Assembly (NCBI RefSeq): GCF_009828105.1
Contig: NZ_WTYQ01000005.1
Location: 124,001-188,000 of the forward strand
Reading direction: 5' to 3'
Length of the DNA stretch: 64,000 bases
DNA from: Altericroceibacterium indicum
Lineage (GTDB): Bacteria > Pseudomonadota > Alphaproteobacteria > Sphingomonadales > Sphingomonadaceae
Shown here: positions 44,794-55,278 of the stretch, one piece after another
Numbering within the stretch: the stretch's first letter is position 1
How the letters are laid out: every line of letters starts with the position of its first letter
Notes under the pieces: generated by a model
Database searches by the model: none
What the model saw: only the letters and a program-made list of their open reading frames with translations
Told to the model about the DNA's origin: nothing
Program-made: the position numbers and the translations under genes

Positions 44794-45857
44794 TCCCCGC
44801 TGACCGTCTGCGGCAGATTGCCCAGCGCTTTGCCGAGCTGGAAGCGCGGCTGGCATCGGGTACGCTGGAGGGTGACGAATTCGTCACCGCGAGCCGTGAC
44901 TATGCCGAGCTGGAACCGGTCGCCAAGGCTGCTGGCGATGTCCATGCCATGCGCGATGAATTGGCCGAGTTGGAAGCGATGGGCGATTCCGATCCGGAAA
45001 TGAAAGCGCTGGTCGAGGATGAGATCACCCGGCTGCGCGATGCTTTGCCTGAGGCGGAAAGGGCATTGGCCGTGGCCATGCTGCCGCGCGATTCTGCCGA
45101 TGCACGGCCTGCCATGCTGGAAATTCGTGCCGGGACCGGCGGCGATGAAGCAGCGCTTTTCGCGGGCGACTTGTTTCGCATGTATGAACGCTATGCCGCC
45201 GAACAGGGCTGGAGAGTCGAAACGGTGAGCATGAATGCTTCAGATGCAGGGGGCTTCAAGGAAATAGTCGCCAATGTCACGGGCACGGGCGTTTTTGCGA
45301 AATTGAAGTTTGAAAGCGGTGTTCACCGGGTCCAGCGTGTGCCCGTAACGGAAAGCGGCGGGCGGATTCACACCTCGGCCGCGACTGTAGCTGTGCTGCC
45401 GGAACCGACCGAAGTGGATGTCGAGATTGCCGATAATGATCTCAAGATCGACATTTATCGCGCCAGCGGGGCCGGTGGGCAGCATGTGAACACCACCGAT
45501 TCTGCCGTGCGGATCACCCATCTTCCCTCCGGCCTTGTTGTCACCCAGCAGGATGAGCGCAGCCAGCATAAGAATAAGGCCAAGGCCATGCAGGTCCTAC
45601 GGGCGCGGCTTTATGAAAAGATGCGCGCTGAAGCCCATGGGGCTGAGGCTGAGGCGAGGAAAGCGATGGTCGGCTCAGGCGATCGGTCTGAACGCATTCG
45701 CACCTATAATTTCCCGCAAGGCCGGGTGACGGACCACCGGATCAACCTCACGCTCCATAAACTGCCCGAAGTTCTGGCCGGGGCGGGCCTTAGTGAATTG
45801 GTCGATGCGCTGATCGCTGAGGATGAAGCCAAGCGGCTGGCTGCTCTGGGCGATTGA
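44790..45857 (+). CDS. prfA: peptide chain release factor 1
   Basis: A 355-residue class I release factor for UAA/UAG. The GGQ motif (G-A-G-G-Q-H-V-N, residues 228-234) is complete, and the codon-recognition region [13 protein letters not shown] carries the P-x-T tripeptide (185-187). The Gln is the substrate of PrmC, encoded next. Both ends of the gene overlap neighbours by 4 bases or abut them. Confidence 0.96.
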   Translation: MIPADRLRQIAQRFAELEARLASGTLEGDEFVTASRDYAELEPVAKAAGDVHAMRDELAELEAMGDSDPEMKALVEDEITRLRDALPEAERALAVAMLPRDSADARPAMLEIRAGTGGDEAALFAGDLFRMYERYAAEQGWRVETVSMNASDAGGFKEIVANVTGTGVFAKLKFESGVHRVQRVPVTESGGRIHTSAATVAVLPEPTEVDVEIADNDLKIDIYRASGAGGQHVNTTDSAVRITHLPSGLVVTQQDERSQHKNKAKAMQVLRARLYEKMRAEAHGAEAEARKAMVGSGDRSERIRTYNFPQGRVTDHRINLTLHKLPEVLAGAGLSELVDALIAEDEAKRLAALGD

Positions 45858-45865
45858 TCGTGGCC

Positions 45866-46705
45866 ATGCTGGTGCCTGAAGCTTTGCGCAAAGCCGCTGC
45901 GGATTTGAGCGCCACCAGCGATACGGCGCGGCTCGATGCCGAATATCTGTTGGCCGATGCTCTGGGGCTTACCCGCAGCCAATTGCTGCTGTCCGGTGCA
46001 TCGGGGCCAGTGCCGGAGCGTTTTTGGGAAGCGGTCGAGCGGCGCAAAGCGCATGAGCCGCTGGCCTATATCTTGGGGCATGAGGATTTTTACGGCCGTA
46101 ACTTTCGGGTCTCCCCTGATGTGCTGATCCCGCGTTCGGATAGCGAAAGCGTGGTCGGTGCGGCTTTGGCGTTGCAAGGGTCAAAAGGCCGGGTGCTCGA
46201 TTGCGGCGTTGGGTCGGGCGCGCTTCTGCTCACGATCATGGCGGAAAATCGGGGTGCCAGTGGGGTCGGGATTGATCGCAGTGCCGGGGCGCTGGCCATC
46301 GCGCAGCATAATGCTGAGGCTTTGGGGCTGGGCGGGCAGGTTACCCTGTTGGAACGCGACTGGAGTATGCCGGGTTGGCAGAACGGGCTGGGCCTGTTTA
46401 CCTGCATTATCGCCAATCCGCCCTATGTTGAAGATAATGCCCCGCTTGATGCTTCGGTGCGCGAATATGAACCGGCAGGTGCGCTGTTTTCCGGGCCAGA
46501 GGGGCTGGATGATTACCGCCTGCTTATCCCGCAATTGGATGCACTCCTGTCCAATGATGGGCAGATTGTGCTGGAAATTGGCGCTTCCCAAGCGGAAGGG
46601 GTGGCGAAAATTGCCGAAGAAGCAGGCTATCGCTCACAATTAACGCATGATTTGGCCGGAAGGCCGCGCGCCCTGGTGTTATCTCGGAAAGGTTTGTCGC
46701 AATAA
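45866..46705 (+). CDS. prmC: release factor glutamine methyltransferase
   Basis: A 279-residue N5-glutamine methyltransferase. The N-terminal helical domain is present. The SAM-binding core has L-D-C-G-V-G-S-G-A-L-L and V-G-I-D, and the N-P-P-Y active-site motif lies in C-I-I-A-N-P-P-Y-V-E-D. ATG 45866 is used; GTG 45860 and TTG 45854 are in frame and would overlap prfA. It modifies the GGQ Gln of the release factor encoded just upstream. Confidence 0.94.
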   Translation: MLVPEALRKAAADLSATSDTARLDAEYLLADALGLTRSQLLLSGASGPVPERFWEAVERRKAHEPLAYILGHEDFYGRNFRVSPDVLIPRSDSESVVGAALALQGSKGRVLDCGVGSGALLLTIMAENRGASGVGIDRSAGALAIAQHNAEALGLGGQVTLLERDWSMPGWQNGLGLFTCIIANPPYVEDNAPLDASVREYEPAGALFSGPEGLDDYRLLIPQLDALLSNDGQIVLEIGASQAEGVAKIAEEAGYRSQLTHDLAGRPRALVLSRKGLSQ

Positions 46706-46719
46706 AAATAAGATAAGGC

Positions 46720-46748
46720 TTGGCAAGTGCTCTTTCAGTAGCTAGGTC
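46720..46748 (+). promoter_or_regulatory. candidate promoter after prmC
   Basis: TTGGCA, then a 17-bp spacer, then TAGGTC. Transcription would begin near 46755 and run through the folded leader into the DUF4167 gene. Spacing is ideal, but the -10 match is modest. Confidence 0.4.
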
Positions 46749-46754
46749 AGAGGC

Positions 46755-46946
46755 AGGCTATCGGCTGGAACACAGACGAAACGTTCCCCGGGCCATCAAA
46801 CTCCATAGCTTGCATTGAACCGGCGGAAAGCCACCGGTCGCCTATGCAGATGGGGAGCCGACGGAGCGCAGCAGCGCCGTGGCGAGGGGTCTTGCGGCCT
46901 GGCCGGACATGATGTCCGGAGGTCCCAATTGAGGAACTGAATTCCC
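46755..46946 (+). ncRNA. candidate structured 5' leader of the DUF4167 gene
   Basis: About 190 bases with several compatible stems. GGAAC…GTTCC (46774-46794). CCAT-TGCAT pairing with ATGCA-ATGG around an inner ACCGG…CCGGT hairpin. GCC-ACG-GCGC against GCGC-CGT-GGC. CCGGACA-TGA-TGTCCGG (46903-46919) lies close to the TTG start of the next gene. No terminator U-run is seen. It may be a cis-regulatory RNA or a short independent RNA; no known family was recognised. Confidence 0.45.
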
Positions 46947-47807
46947 TTGAACAATAATCGTGGCAACAACAATAGCAACAATCGTCGGCGCGGACGCGGT
47001 AATAATAACCGCAACCATGGTGGCGGTGGTAACCAGTTGAACCGGATTGACAGCAGGGCACGAGGCAATGCGCCGCAACTGCTGGAAAAATACAAGAAAC
47101 TGGCCAGTGACGCGTCGTTGAATGATGATCGGGTTCTGACCGAATATTATCTTCAGTTTGCGGATCACTATTTCCGCGTGATTGCCGACATCAAGGCTCA
47201 GAAAGAAGAATCCCGCATCCGCCGTGAAGGGGAGCGGGAACAGAATTCTGGCGATGATCAGGATCATGACCGGGACGATCAGTCTTCACGCCGCCAGTCT
47301 CAGTCGCGTGGTTACAACAATTCCGACGACAATGATCAGGCCGCTGATGATCGCGATAATGATGACAGCGAAGATCGCGCGCCTCGCAATGCGCCGCGCA
47401 GTCGCAATCGCCGTCAGCCCTCTGATGACAGTGGTGAAACCGAAACCCGGCGCGAACGTAGCCCACGTCATGAGGGCGCTGAGTCTGCCGAGAGCAGCGA
47501 TGCGGCTGAAGCAGAACCGGCTCCCAAGCCGCGTCGCGCCCCCCGCACATCCACTGCTACTCGCGAAGCCAAGCCCCGTCGTTCACGCAAGAGCGCTGAC
47601 GATGCGGAGAATAACAGCATTGATATGGCGGCTCTGCCCCCGGCCATTGGCCGCGGCGTAGAAGGCGAAGATGCAGGTGATGAACAAGCTCTTCCGGCCA
47701 AGGAAATCAAACCCCGCCGTACTCGTCGTACGACCCGTCCCAAGGACGAAATTGCAGAGGGTGCCAATGGCGAAGCCGATAATGGCTCGCTCGAAACGGT
47801 GAATTGA
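46947..47807 (+). CDS. DUF4167-domain RNA-binding-like protein
   Basis: A 286-residue protein. An N-terminal Asn/Arg/Gly-rich tail is followed by the DUF4167 core at about residues 32-82 (R-I-D-S-R-A-R-G-N-A-P-Q-L-L-E-K-Y-K-K-L-A, then L-T-E-Y-Y-L-Q-F-A-D-H-Y-F-R-V). The long charged low-complexity tail contains repeated Arg-rich and acidic patches. The TTG start is supported by GAGG upstream and the domain position. The family is widespread beside prfA-prmC in Alphaproteobacteria and looks RNA-binding; its function is unknown. Confidence 0.88.
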   Translation: MNNNRGNNNSNNRRRGRGNNNRNHGGGGNQLNRIDSRARGNAPQLLEKYKKLASDASLNDDRVLTEYYLQFADHYFRVIADIKAQKEESRIRREGEREQNSGDDQDHDRDDQSSRRQSQSRGYNNSDDNDQAADDRDNDDSEDRAPRNAPRSRNRRQPSDDSGETETRRERSPRHEGAESAESSDAAEAEPAPKPRRAPRTSTATREAKPRRSRKSADDAENNSIDMAALPPAIGRGVEGEDAGDEQALPAKEIKPRRTRRTTRPKDEIAEGANGEADNGSLETVN

Positions 47808-47885
47808 TCATCCGTTAGACCCGGCAATATGCGCTTTGGCTGCAACTGTCTTGCAGCCGGGCGCGGGTGAGGCCACAGGCGGCTT

Positions 47886-49475
47886 ATGACGGATAAAATC
47901 CCGATCTTCAGGCGATTCGTGACCTGCGTAACGCGCTGGCCGCGTTTGTCCGCGCTGGTGCTCGGTGTGGTGTCGGCCACTGGCTTTCAGCCGCTTGGCC
48001 TCTGGCCGCTTGCGCTGCTTGCGATGGGCGTCTTTGTGCTTATTGTGGCTGCAGCACCTGATTGGCGCAGCGCTGCATGGCGCGGCTGGATCTTCGGCAT
48101 GGGGCATTTCACGCTCGGCAATTGCTGGATCGCAACCGCCTTTACCTATCAGGCTGAGATGCCCGCCATTCTGGGCTGGGCAGCGGTTCCGCTTCTCTCG
48201 CTTTATCTGGCTGTTTATCCGGCACTGACTGCAGGCGCTGCACGGGCTTTGGTACGTCGTGACCATGGAGGCTGGGCGATGCCATTCGCCTTTGCCGGGA
48301 GCTGGATCATCAGCGAATGGCTGAGAAGCTGGATCTTCACCGGCTATGCCTGGAACCCTTTTGGCATGGTGTTGCTTGGTCCTATGGACCGCCCGGGGAT
48401 TGCTGCCATCACCCCATGGCTGGGCACTTATGCGCTTTCGGGCCTTGCCGTGCTGATCGCTGCGGGGCTGGTTTATGCGCTGCGAGACAGGCGCTTCATC
48501 GGCCTTACACTGGCCTCGACACTGCTGGTTGCCGGAATGTACTGGCCGGTCGGCAAGGGCGCGCAAGGCACTCTGGCCGTGACTGTGGTGCAGCCTGATC
48601 TGGGTCAGGAAAAGCTCGACGATCCGCGCCTATTTGAAAGCAATTTTCAAACTCTCGCCGCACTCAGTCTGCCACGTGATGATCGGGAGCCAAGATTGGT
48701 TCTGTGGCCGGAGTCGGGTCTCCCCGATTATCTGCGCGATGGCTACCCGCAGCGCTATTATGATCAGACGACCGTTGAAGGCAGCCCGGACTATGCCCGC
48801 GCCCGGATTGCCAATGTCATTGGCCCCGGCAGTTTGCTGATGACGGGAGCGGTCGACCTCGATCTTGAGCAGGGGCGGGCGATTGGTGCCCGCAATGCCG
48901 TCACGGCACTCAATTCCGAAGGTCAGATCGTCGGGAGCTATTACAAGGCCCATCTGGTGCCTTATGGCGAATATCTGCCCTTGCGCTGGCTGCTTGAGCC
49001 ATTGGGCGCACGGCGTCTGGTGGCAGGCGCGATTGATTTCCTGCCCGGTCCCGGACCCAGAACGCTCGACCTTGGCCCCTGGGGCCATGCTGGCGTGGAC
49101 ATTTGCTATGAAATTATCTTTTCCGGCCATGTGACCGAACCCGGCAAGCGGCCGGACTATATTTTTAACCCTTCTAATGATGGCTGGTTTGGTGCCTTTG
49201 GCCCGCCGCAACATTTTGCGCAGGCTCGCCTTCGCGCCATCGAGGAAGGGCTTCCTGTGCTTCGCGCCACCACCACCGGCGTCAGCGGTATCATTGATGC
49301 GCGCGGCGTAGTGCGCAATCATCTCGACCGGTTGAAGGTCGGCCGGATGGACACATTTGTGCCCCCTGCGGCCCCTCCAACCCTGTTTTCACAATTGGGC
49401 AATATATTGCCGCTGTGCTGGGCGATAGTTTTCCTCGGCTTGGCCATCATTGCCTTGCGGCGGCGCGCTCGTTAG
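47886..49475 (+). CDS. lnt: apolipoprotein N-acyltransferase
   Basis: A 529-residue inner-membrane enzyme that adds the third acyl chain to lipoproteins. N-terminal membrane helices are followed by a periplasmic nitrilase-like domain with the Glu (L-W-P-E-S-G-L-P), Lys ([12 protein letters not shown]) and Cys (V-D-I-C-Y-E-I-I-F) catalytic triad all present. It is followed by metK, an order common in alphaproteobacteria. Confidence 0.95.
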   Translation: MTDKIPIFRRFVTCVTRWPRLSALVLGVVSATGFQPLGLWPLALLAMGVFVLIVAAAPDWRSAAWRGWIFGMGHFTLGNCWIATAFTYQAEMPAILGWAAVPLLSLYLAVYPALTAGAARALVRRDHGGWAMPFAFAGSWIISEWLRSWIFTGYAWNPFGMVLLGPMDRPGIAAITPWLGTYALSGLAVLIAAGLVYALRDRRFIGLTLASTLLVAGMYWPVGKGAQGTLAVTVVQPDLGQEKLDDPRLFESNFQTLAALSLPRDDREPRLVLWPESGLPDYLRDGYPQRYYDQTTVEGSPDYARARIANVIGPGSLLMTGAVDLDLEQGRAIGARNAVTALNSEGQIVGSYYKAHLVPYGEYLPLRWLLEPLGARRLVAGAIDFLPGPGPRTLDLGPWGHAGVDICYEIIFSGHVTEPGKRPDYIFNPSNDGWFGAFGPPQHFAQARLRAIEEGLPVLRATTTGVSGIIDARGVVRNHLDRLKVGRMDTFVPPAAPPTLFSQLGNILPLCWAIVFLGLAIIALRRRAR

Positions 49476-49527
49476 AGCCACCATCACATCCAGTCATTCG
49501 CAAGAGAGCGAAAGAGGAAAAAGCCTT

Positions 49528-50742
49528 ATGCGTCAGACCTATCTGTTTACTTCCGAAAGCGTATCAGAAGGCCATCCCGACAAAGTTGCAGATCAGATTT
49601 CTGATGCCATTGTCGATCTCTTCCTGTCCAAAGATCCTGAAGCACGGGTCGCCTGCGAAACGCTGACGACGACACAGAAGGTTGTTCTTGCTGGCGAAAT
49701 CCGCTGCAAGGGCGTGTTCGAAGACGGCAAGTGGACCGATGGTGCGCTGGAAGAAATCGAACAGACCGTGCGTGCTGTGGTCAAGAAGATCGGCTATGAG
49801 CAGGATGGTTTTCACTGGGAAACGTTCGACTTCGAAAATTACCTCCACGCCCAGTCTGCGCATATTGCGCAAGGCGTCGATGCGGCTGGTAATAAGGATG
49901 AAGGCGCGGGCGATCAGGGTATCATGTTCGGCTTTGCCTGCGATGAAACCCCTGATCTGATGCCTGCGACGCTGGATTATAGCCACAAGATCCTGCAGCG
50001 CATGGCCAACGACCGTAAATCCGGTGCGGCACCGTTTCTGGAACCTGATGCCAAGAGCCAGGTCACACTGCGCTTCCGCGATGGCAAGCCTGAAGCCGCC
50101 ACTGCGATTGTCCTCTCAACCCAGCATGCGCCGGGTTATGATGAAGGCGAGAAGGAAGCCGAACTGAAGAAATATGTGAAGGATGTCATTGCTGACATTC
50201 TTCCGGCTGATCTTCTCTCCGATGAAACTGTCTACCACATCAACCCTACCGGCACGTTTGAAATCGGTGGGCCAGATGGTGATGCGGGCCTGACCGGGCG
50301 CAAGATCATCGTCGATACTTATGGCGGGGCCGCACCCCATGGTGGCGGTGCCTTTTCCGGTAAAGACCCGACCAAGGTGGACCGTTCTGCGGCTTATATC
50401 ACTCGTTACCTGGCCAAGAATATCGTGGCGGCAGGCCTCGCCAAGCGCTGCACGATCCAGCTTTCCTATGCCATCGGCATTTCCGAACCTTTGTCGATCT
50501 ATGTCGATACGCATGGCACTTCGGCTGATGGTGTGAGCGATGAAGCGATTGAAGCAGCTATTCGCGGCATGAAGAAGCTTGGCGGTCTCACCCCGCGCGG
50601 TATCCGGATGCATCTGGGGCTCAACAAGCCGATCTACTCACGCACCGCTGCCTATGGCCATTTTGGACGCAAGGCCGATGGCGATTTCTTCCCCTGGGAA
50701 CGCACCGATCTGGCTGATGATCTGAAAGCCTCCCTCGGCTGA
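49528..50742 (+). CDS. metK: S-adenosylmethionine synthetase
   Basis: A 404-residue enzyme. It has [15 protein letters not shown] near the start, [12 protein letters not shown] (signature 1) and [19 protein letters not shown] (signature 2). The ATG at 49528, with AGAGGAA 8 bases upstream, is preferred over the in-frame start at 49450 inside lnt. No SAM riboswitch could be seen in the 52-bp gap. Confidence 0.96.
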   Translation: MRQTYLFTSESVSEGHPDKVADQISDAIVDLFLSKDPEARVACETLTTTQKVVLAGEIRCKGVFEDGKWTDGALEEIEQTVRAVVKKIGYEQDGFHWETFDFENYLHAQSAHIAQGVDAAGNKDEGAGDQGIMFGFACDETPDLMPATLDYSHKILQRMANDRKSGAAPFLEPDAKSQVTLRFRDGKPEAATAIVLSTQHAPGYDEGEKEAELKKYVKDVIADILPADLLSDETVYHINPTGTFEIGGPDGDAGLTGRKIIVDTYGGAAPHGGGAFSGKDPTKVDRSAAYITRYLAKNIVAAGLAKRCTIQLSYAIGISEPLSIYVDTHGTSADGVSDEAIEAAIRGMKKLGGLTPRGIRMHLGLNKPIYSRTAAYGHFGRKADGDFFPWERTDLADDLKASLG

Positions 50743-50760
50743 TCTCGCTTCGAAGGTATA

Positions 50761-50802
50761 AAAAAGCCCGGTATCTCATCGCGAGATAGCCGGGCTTTTT
50801 TG
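50761..50802 (+). terminator. terminator downstream of metK
   Basis: AAAAAGCCCGGTATCTC and its reverse complement, with a short interior loop (ATCGC), precede a T-run. It can serve both metK and the convergent CoA-transferase operon. Confidence 0.88.
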
Positions 50803-50837
50803 TCATGGGTTTATCCCTTTAAGGGGAGCTGCCTTTG

Positions 50838-51473
50838 TCAGGAGAGGTAGTGCGCCGTGGTTTTTTCCGCCACTTCTTCTGCCGTCACACCGGGTGCCAT
50901 TTCGATCAGCTTGAACGGGCTATCGTGATCGGGACGCTGGAAGACAGCGAGATCGGTGATGATCATATCCACCACATTGCGTCCCGTCAGCGGCAAGCTG
51001 CATTCAGGGATGAATTTGGAGCTGCCGTTTTTCGAGACATGTTCCATCACCACGATGATCTTCTTGACCCCGGCCACGAGATCCATCGCGCCACCCATGC
51101 CTTTGACCATCTTGCCCGGAATCATCCAATTGGCGATGTCCCCCTGTTCGGACACTTCCATCGCGCCCAGAACGGTGAGGTCAATATGGCCGCCACGGAT
51201 CATGGCAAAGCTTGCCGCGCTGTCAAAATAGGCGGAGTTGGGCAATTCGCTGATCGTCTGCTTGCCAGCATTGATCAGATCGGCGTCCACTTCGTCAGGA
51301 TAAGGGAAGGGGCCAATCCCCAGCATCCCGTTTTCCGATTGCAGCGTTACGTCGATCCCTGCGGGAATGTGGTTGGCTACCAGTGTCGGGATACCAATGC
51401 CAAGATTGACATAGAAACCGTCTTCCAGCTCGCGCGCGGCGCGTGCAGCCATTTCATCGCGTGTCCAAGCCAT
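50838..51473 (-). CDS. 3-oxoacid CoA-transferase, subunit B
   Basis: A 211-residue subunit with the catalytic Glu in [14 protein letters not shown] and a [14 protein letters not shown] segment typical of ScoB/AtoA-type enzymes. Transfers CoA between succinate/acetate and 3-oxoacids, feeding ketone-body or beta-ketoadipate metabolism. It starts 2 bp downstream of subunit A. Confidence 0.93.
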   Translation of the reverse strand: MAWTRDEMAARAARELEDGFYVNLGIGIPTLVANHIPAGIDVTLQSENGMLGIGPFPYPDEVDADLINAGKQTISELPNSAYFDSAASFAMIRGGHIDLTVLGAMEVSEQGDIANWMIPGKMVKGMGGAMDLVAGVKKIIVVMEHVSKNGSSKFIPECSLPLTGRNVVDMIITDLAVFQRPDHDSPFKLIEMAPGVTAEEVAEKTTAHYLS

Positions 51474-51475
51474 GA

Positions 51476-52183
51476 TTATGCGGCCTCCCTTTCGCGGGTT
51501 GTCGTGAATTCGATACGTTTATCGTAAGGCGCACCAACGATCATGCGCTGGACATAGACACCCGGCAGGTGAATCGCATCCGGGTCGAGCGAGCCAGTGG
51601 GCACCACTTCTTCCACTTCAACGATGCAATATTTGCCGCAGGTTGCCGCAGGTAGGTTGAAGTTGCGCGCGGTCTTGCGGAACATCAGATTGCCAGTTTC
51701 ATCGGCCTTCCATGCTTTCACAATAGCGAGGTCAGCAACAATAGCGCGCTCCATGATGTAATCTTCACCATCGAAATTACGCACTTCCTTGCCTTCCGCC
51801 ACCAGCGTGCCGACACCCGTCTTGGTGAAGAAAGCCGGGATACCTGCGCCACCAGCGCGCATCCGCTCTGCCAGTGTTCCTTGAGGGCAGAATTCCACCT
51901 CCAATTCGCCGGCCAGATATTGTCGTTCGAATTCCTTATTCTCTCCCACATAAGAAGAGATCATCTTGGAAACCTGTTTGGACCGCAGCAGTTTGCCAAT
52001 GCCTTCATTATCGATTCCGGCATTGTTGCTGGCGAAAGTCAGATTTTTGACCCCGCTCGCTTGAATCGCATCGATCAACCTTTCGGGAATACCGCAGAGG
52101 CCAAAACCTCCCGAAGCGATGGTGATTCCGTCTTTGAGCAAGCCATCAAGTGCGGCGGTGGCGTCCGGATAGAGCTTTTGCAT
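51476..52183 (-). CDS. 3-oxoacid CoA-transferase, subunit A
   Basis: A 235-residue subunit with the oxyanion-hole loop [11 protein letters not shown] and an A-S-N-N-A-G-I motif, as in ScoA/AtoD-type enzymes. The ATG at 52183 is used because GGGAG lies 5 bases upstream; the frame extends to 52228 without support. It forms the heteromeric enzyme with the subunit encoded next. Confidence 0.93.
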   Translation of the reverse strand: MQKLYPDATAALDGLLKDGITIASGGFGLCGIPERLIDAIQASGVKNLTFASNNAGIDNEGIGKLLRSKQVSKMISSYVGENKEFERQYLAGELEVEFCPQGTLAERMRAGGAGIPAFFTKTGVGTLVAEGKEVRNFDGEDYIMERAIVADLAIVKAWKADETGNLMFRKTARNFNLPAATCGKYCIVEVEEVVPTGSLDPDAIHLPGVYVQRMIVGAPYDKRIEFTTTREREAA

Positions 52184-52834
52184 CTTAACTCCCATTGTCG
52201 GGCGGGCATGGCCCGTTTGATGATGCAATGCACATAAACCCTCGCTTGGACGCTGTCACCCATTCGCGGATCTCAGGCAGCTTCGAATCACGAAGAAGAG
52301 GCTGTGTGGGCTTGTTCGAAAACATGCAACACTGCGCGCTTACGCGTAATTTTTATGTTTGATCTGATAGTATGGCACTAGGGGTTTCTTCGTGGTGCAC
52401 TGCACAAAAAACTATGCATGATTCCTTAGCGGTTGCACAAGAAACCGTTAATGTTGGCTTCATAAATCGCAGAAAACCTTTACCTTTCTCCGAGATGAAT
52501 TTTCTAATTGCAAAATTTGCAACAAAATTTGATTTTTTCGCACTTGCGAGAACCGGCACTTTGGCACATATAGAGCAGGCCTTTCAGGCATCCTCTCCCA
52601 AAACTTCAATGGCCCGGCCGGCAACGGCTGGGCCTTTTTCTTTATGTCGTCCGCCAAGTGTTTATCGCTTATGCGATTGGCGCAAAGCCTTGCGATTTAT
52701 GCTGCCTGCCGGTGGAGCAGGTGTGAGTGCACAGCGTTTTTGGACCTTCCTGCCGTTCTGCCGGTTTGAAATAGAAGGGCGGGGTGCTTAGTTTCTCCCT
52801 GACACAATATCTCAGGCAATAAGCGAGAGTTCGG
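52184..52834 (+). other. 651-bp intergenic region with candidate small transcript
   Basis: No convincing gene. A/T-rich stretches at 52490-52540. TTGGCACATATAGAGC (52561-52576) has the GG-N10-GC spacing of a sigma-54 -24/-12 promoter. A short C-rich stretch (CATCCTCTCCCA) and a GC hairpin with T-run (52611-52639, arms GGCCCGGCCG/CGGCTGGGCC) follow. This could make a ~50-base RNA, or the hairpin could be just a terminator. Confidence 0.4.
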
Positions 52835-55144
52835 ATGGCAGATGAGGACGCAAGCGCAGTCGACGAGAAAAAAGCGCGGCTGCAGGTAGCGGCGGCCAGG
52901 CAAGAAGAAAGCGGGCAGGGCATCGCTCGCATCCCCCGTTCAGCCTTTCAGGCACTCGGCATCACCGAAGGCGATGCCGTGGAGATTGAAGGAAAGCGGA
53001 TTACTGCGGCGATCGCGATCCCCTCCTACAAAGAAGATGAATCGCTGTCGGTTATCCGGCTCGATGGTTTGCAGCGGGGCAATGCGGAAACCGGTTCGGG
53101 TGAGCATGTTACTATCCGTCGGGCGAATTCACGCCCTGCAACGCGGGTGGTTTTTGCCCCGGCGCAGCGGGAAATGCGGCTTCAAGGTCCGTCACAGGCG
53201 CTGAAGAAGGTCTTTTTCGGTAAGCCCATGGTGGCAGGTGATCTGGTGGCCACCCATGGCCAGCAGCCGGTGCAGGACGTGCCGCCCGAAATCCGGCGCA
53301 TGTTCAACACGCCGGCCTATGCGCTGACGCAGATCAGGCTTCAGGTCGTTTCCACCGCGCCCAAGGGTATCGTTCATATTGACGAGAATACCGAAGTCGA
53401 ACTGCGCGCCGAATTTGAGGAGCCGCGCGATGGCCGGGGCAGCGTCAATTATGACGATGTCGGCGGCATGGAAGACACCATCACCGCATTGCGCGAAATG
53501 GTGGAACTGCCGCTGCGCTATCCGGAATTGTTCACGCGACTTGGCGTAGATCCGCCCAAGGGCGTGTTGCTGCATGGCCCGCCGGGAACGGGCAAGACCC
53601 GTCTGGCGCAGGCTGTCGCCAATGAAAGCGATGCGGAATTCTTCACCATTAACGGCCCTGAAATCATGGGCTCTGCCTATGGTGAAAGCGAAAAGCGCCT
53701 GCGTGAAGTGTTCGAAGAAGCCAGCCGTGCTGCGCCTTCGATCATTTTCATCGACGAAATCGATTCCATTGCACCCAAGCGGCAAAATGTCAGTGGCGAA
53801 GCGGAAAAGCGGCTCGTTGCCCAATTGCTGACGCTGATGGACGGGTTGGAAGCACGCTCTAACCTCGTCGTGATCGCGGCTACCAATCGCCCCGATGCAA
53901 TTGACGAAGCGCTGCGCCGCCCCGGCCGGTTTGACCGTGAAATTATCATCGGTGTGCCGGATGACAAGGGCCGCCGTGAAATCCTTGCCATTCACACGCG
54001 CGGGATGCCGCTGGGTGATGGTGTCGATCTGACTGAGCTTGCGCGCTCCACGCATGGTTTTGTTGGTGCTGACCTTGCCGCCCTTGCTCGGGAAGCAGCG
54101 ATTGAAGCGGTCCGCCGCATCATGCCCAAGATCGATTTCGATGAGCGCACGGTTCCGCCGGAAGTGCTGGAAACACTGCAGGTTGAACGCAATGACTTCA
54201 AGGCAGCGCTGAAGCGCGTGCAGCCTTCGGCCATGCGTGAAGTGATGGTGCAGGCACCCACCACAAGCTGGTCGGATATTGGCGGCCTCACCGAGGCGCA
54301 GGAAAAGCTGCGAGAAGGTGTGGAGCTGCCCTTGCGTAATCCGCAGGCGTTTGAACGTTTGGGCATTCGCCCGGCCAAGGGCTTTTTGCTCTATGGTCCG
54401 CCCGGAACCGGCAAAACGCTGCTGGCCAAGGCCGTGGCCAAGGAAGCCGAAGCCAATTTCATCTCGATGAAAAGCTCTGACCTCCTGTCCAAATGGTATG
54501 GTGAGAGTGAACAGCAGATCAGCCGTATGTTCGCGCGTGCACGGCAAGTGGCGCCATGCGTGATCTTTATTGATGAGATCGACAGTCTCGTGCCCGCCCG
54601 CGGCATGGGCGGGAATGAGCCACAAGTCACGGCGCGGGTGGTCAACACGATCCTTGCCGAGATGGACGGAATGGAGGAATTGAACTCCATCGTGGTGATC
54701 GGTGCCACCAATCGGCCAAACCTTGTCGATCCGGCGCTGCTGCGCCCTGGCCGGTTTGATGAACTGGTCTATGTCGGCACCCCAAGCCTTGAAGGGCGTG
54801 AACATATCCTGAAGATTCACACCAAGAATATGCCACTGGCAGAGGATGTGGATCTGGCGCATGTCGCAGCGCAGACGGAGCGTTATACCGGCGCAGACCT
54901 TCAGGACGTGGTTCGCCGGGCCGGACTTGTGGCCATCAGGCGATCCGGCGAAAGTGCCACCCTTGTGACAGGGCAGGATTTTGTCGAGGCCTTGGCAGAC
55001 AGCCGCGCGACCGTTTCCGAACAGATGGAAGCCGAATATGGCAAGATGAAGGGTGAGCTCAAAAAGCGTGCGCTTGAGGTGAACCCCATCGGCTTTGTCT
55101 ATGATGGTATGCTGGAACCGACGCGTGAAAAGAAACACGGCTGA
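52835..55144 (+). CDS. CDC48/VCP-type AAA+ ATPase
   Basis: A 769-residue double-ATPase. The N-terminal double-psi barrel-like domain (about 10-190) includes [15 protein letters not shown]1 Walker A is G-P-P-G-T-G-K-T-R with [11 protein letters not shown]2 Walker A is G-P-P-G-T-G-K-T-L with [10 protein letters not shown]. Both second-region-of-homology arginines (R-R-P-G-R-F-D-R and L-R-P-G-R-F-D-E) are kept. It should be a hexameric unfoldase. It is archaeal/eukaryotic in style but recurs in Sphingomonadales. Confidence 0.93.
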   Translation: MADEDASAVDEKKARLQVAAARQEESGQGIARIPRSAFQALGITEGDAVEIEGKRITAAIAIPSYKEDESLSVIRLDGLQRGNAETGSGEHVTIRRANSRPATRVVFAPAQREMRLQGPSQALKKVFFGKPMVAGDLVATHGQQPVQDVPPEIRRMFNTPAYALTQIRLQVVSTAPKGIVHIDENTEVELRAEFEEPRDGRGSVNYDDVGGMEDTITALREMVELPLRYPELFTRLGVDPPKGVLLHGPPGTGKTRLAQAVANESDAEFFTINGPEIMGSAYGESEKRLREVFEEASRAAPSIIFIDEIDSIAPKRQNVSGEAEKRLVAQLLTLMDGLEARSNLVVIAATNRPDAIDEALRRPGRFDREIIIGVPDDKGRREILAIHTRGMPLGDGVDLTELARSTHGFVGADLAALAREAAIEAVRRIMPKIDFDERTVPPEVLETLQVERNDFKAALKRVQPSAMREVMVQAPTTSWSDIGGLTEAQEKLREGVELPLRNPQAFERLGIRPAKGFLLYGPPGTGKTLLAKAVAKEAEANFISMKSSDLLSKWYGESEQQISRMFARARQVAPCVIFIDEIDSLVPARGMGGNEPQVTARVVNTILAEMDGMEELNSIVVIGATNRPNLVDPALLRPGRFDELVYVGTPSLEGREHILKIHTKNMPLAEDVDLAHVAAQTERYTGADLQDVVRRAGLVAIRRSGESATLVTGQDFVEALADSRATVSEQMEAEYGKMKGELKKRALEVNPIGFVYDGMLEPTREKKHG

Positions 55145-55165
55145 TTTTGCACACAGCCGAACCGG

Positions 55166-55191
55166 AAAGGGGCGGGAAACCGCCCCTTTTT
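55166..55191 (+). terminator. terminator downstream of the CDC48 gene
   Basis: AAAGGGGCGG-GAAA-CCGCCCCTTTT with a following T: a compact hairpin with a GNRA loop. Confidence 0.85.
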
Positions 55192-55278
55192 GCGTGAGGT
55201 CACCCTTGTCGAGGAACCTTTCGCCAGACATGCTTGTTTTTGACCGGGCTGTTTCGGCTGAAAGATCGGGAAGAATGC

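Noticed and set aside
47808-48566. 252-codon open frame on the minus strand
   Set aside because: Antisense to lnt, no domain and no ribosome site.
49476-49527. SAM riboswitch in front of metK
   Set aside because: Only 52 bases separate lnt and metK and no aptamer-like fold is visible.
52276-52330. TTCGAATC-type sequences as tRNA T-loop
   Set aside because: No acceptor or anticodon stem can be paired around them.
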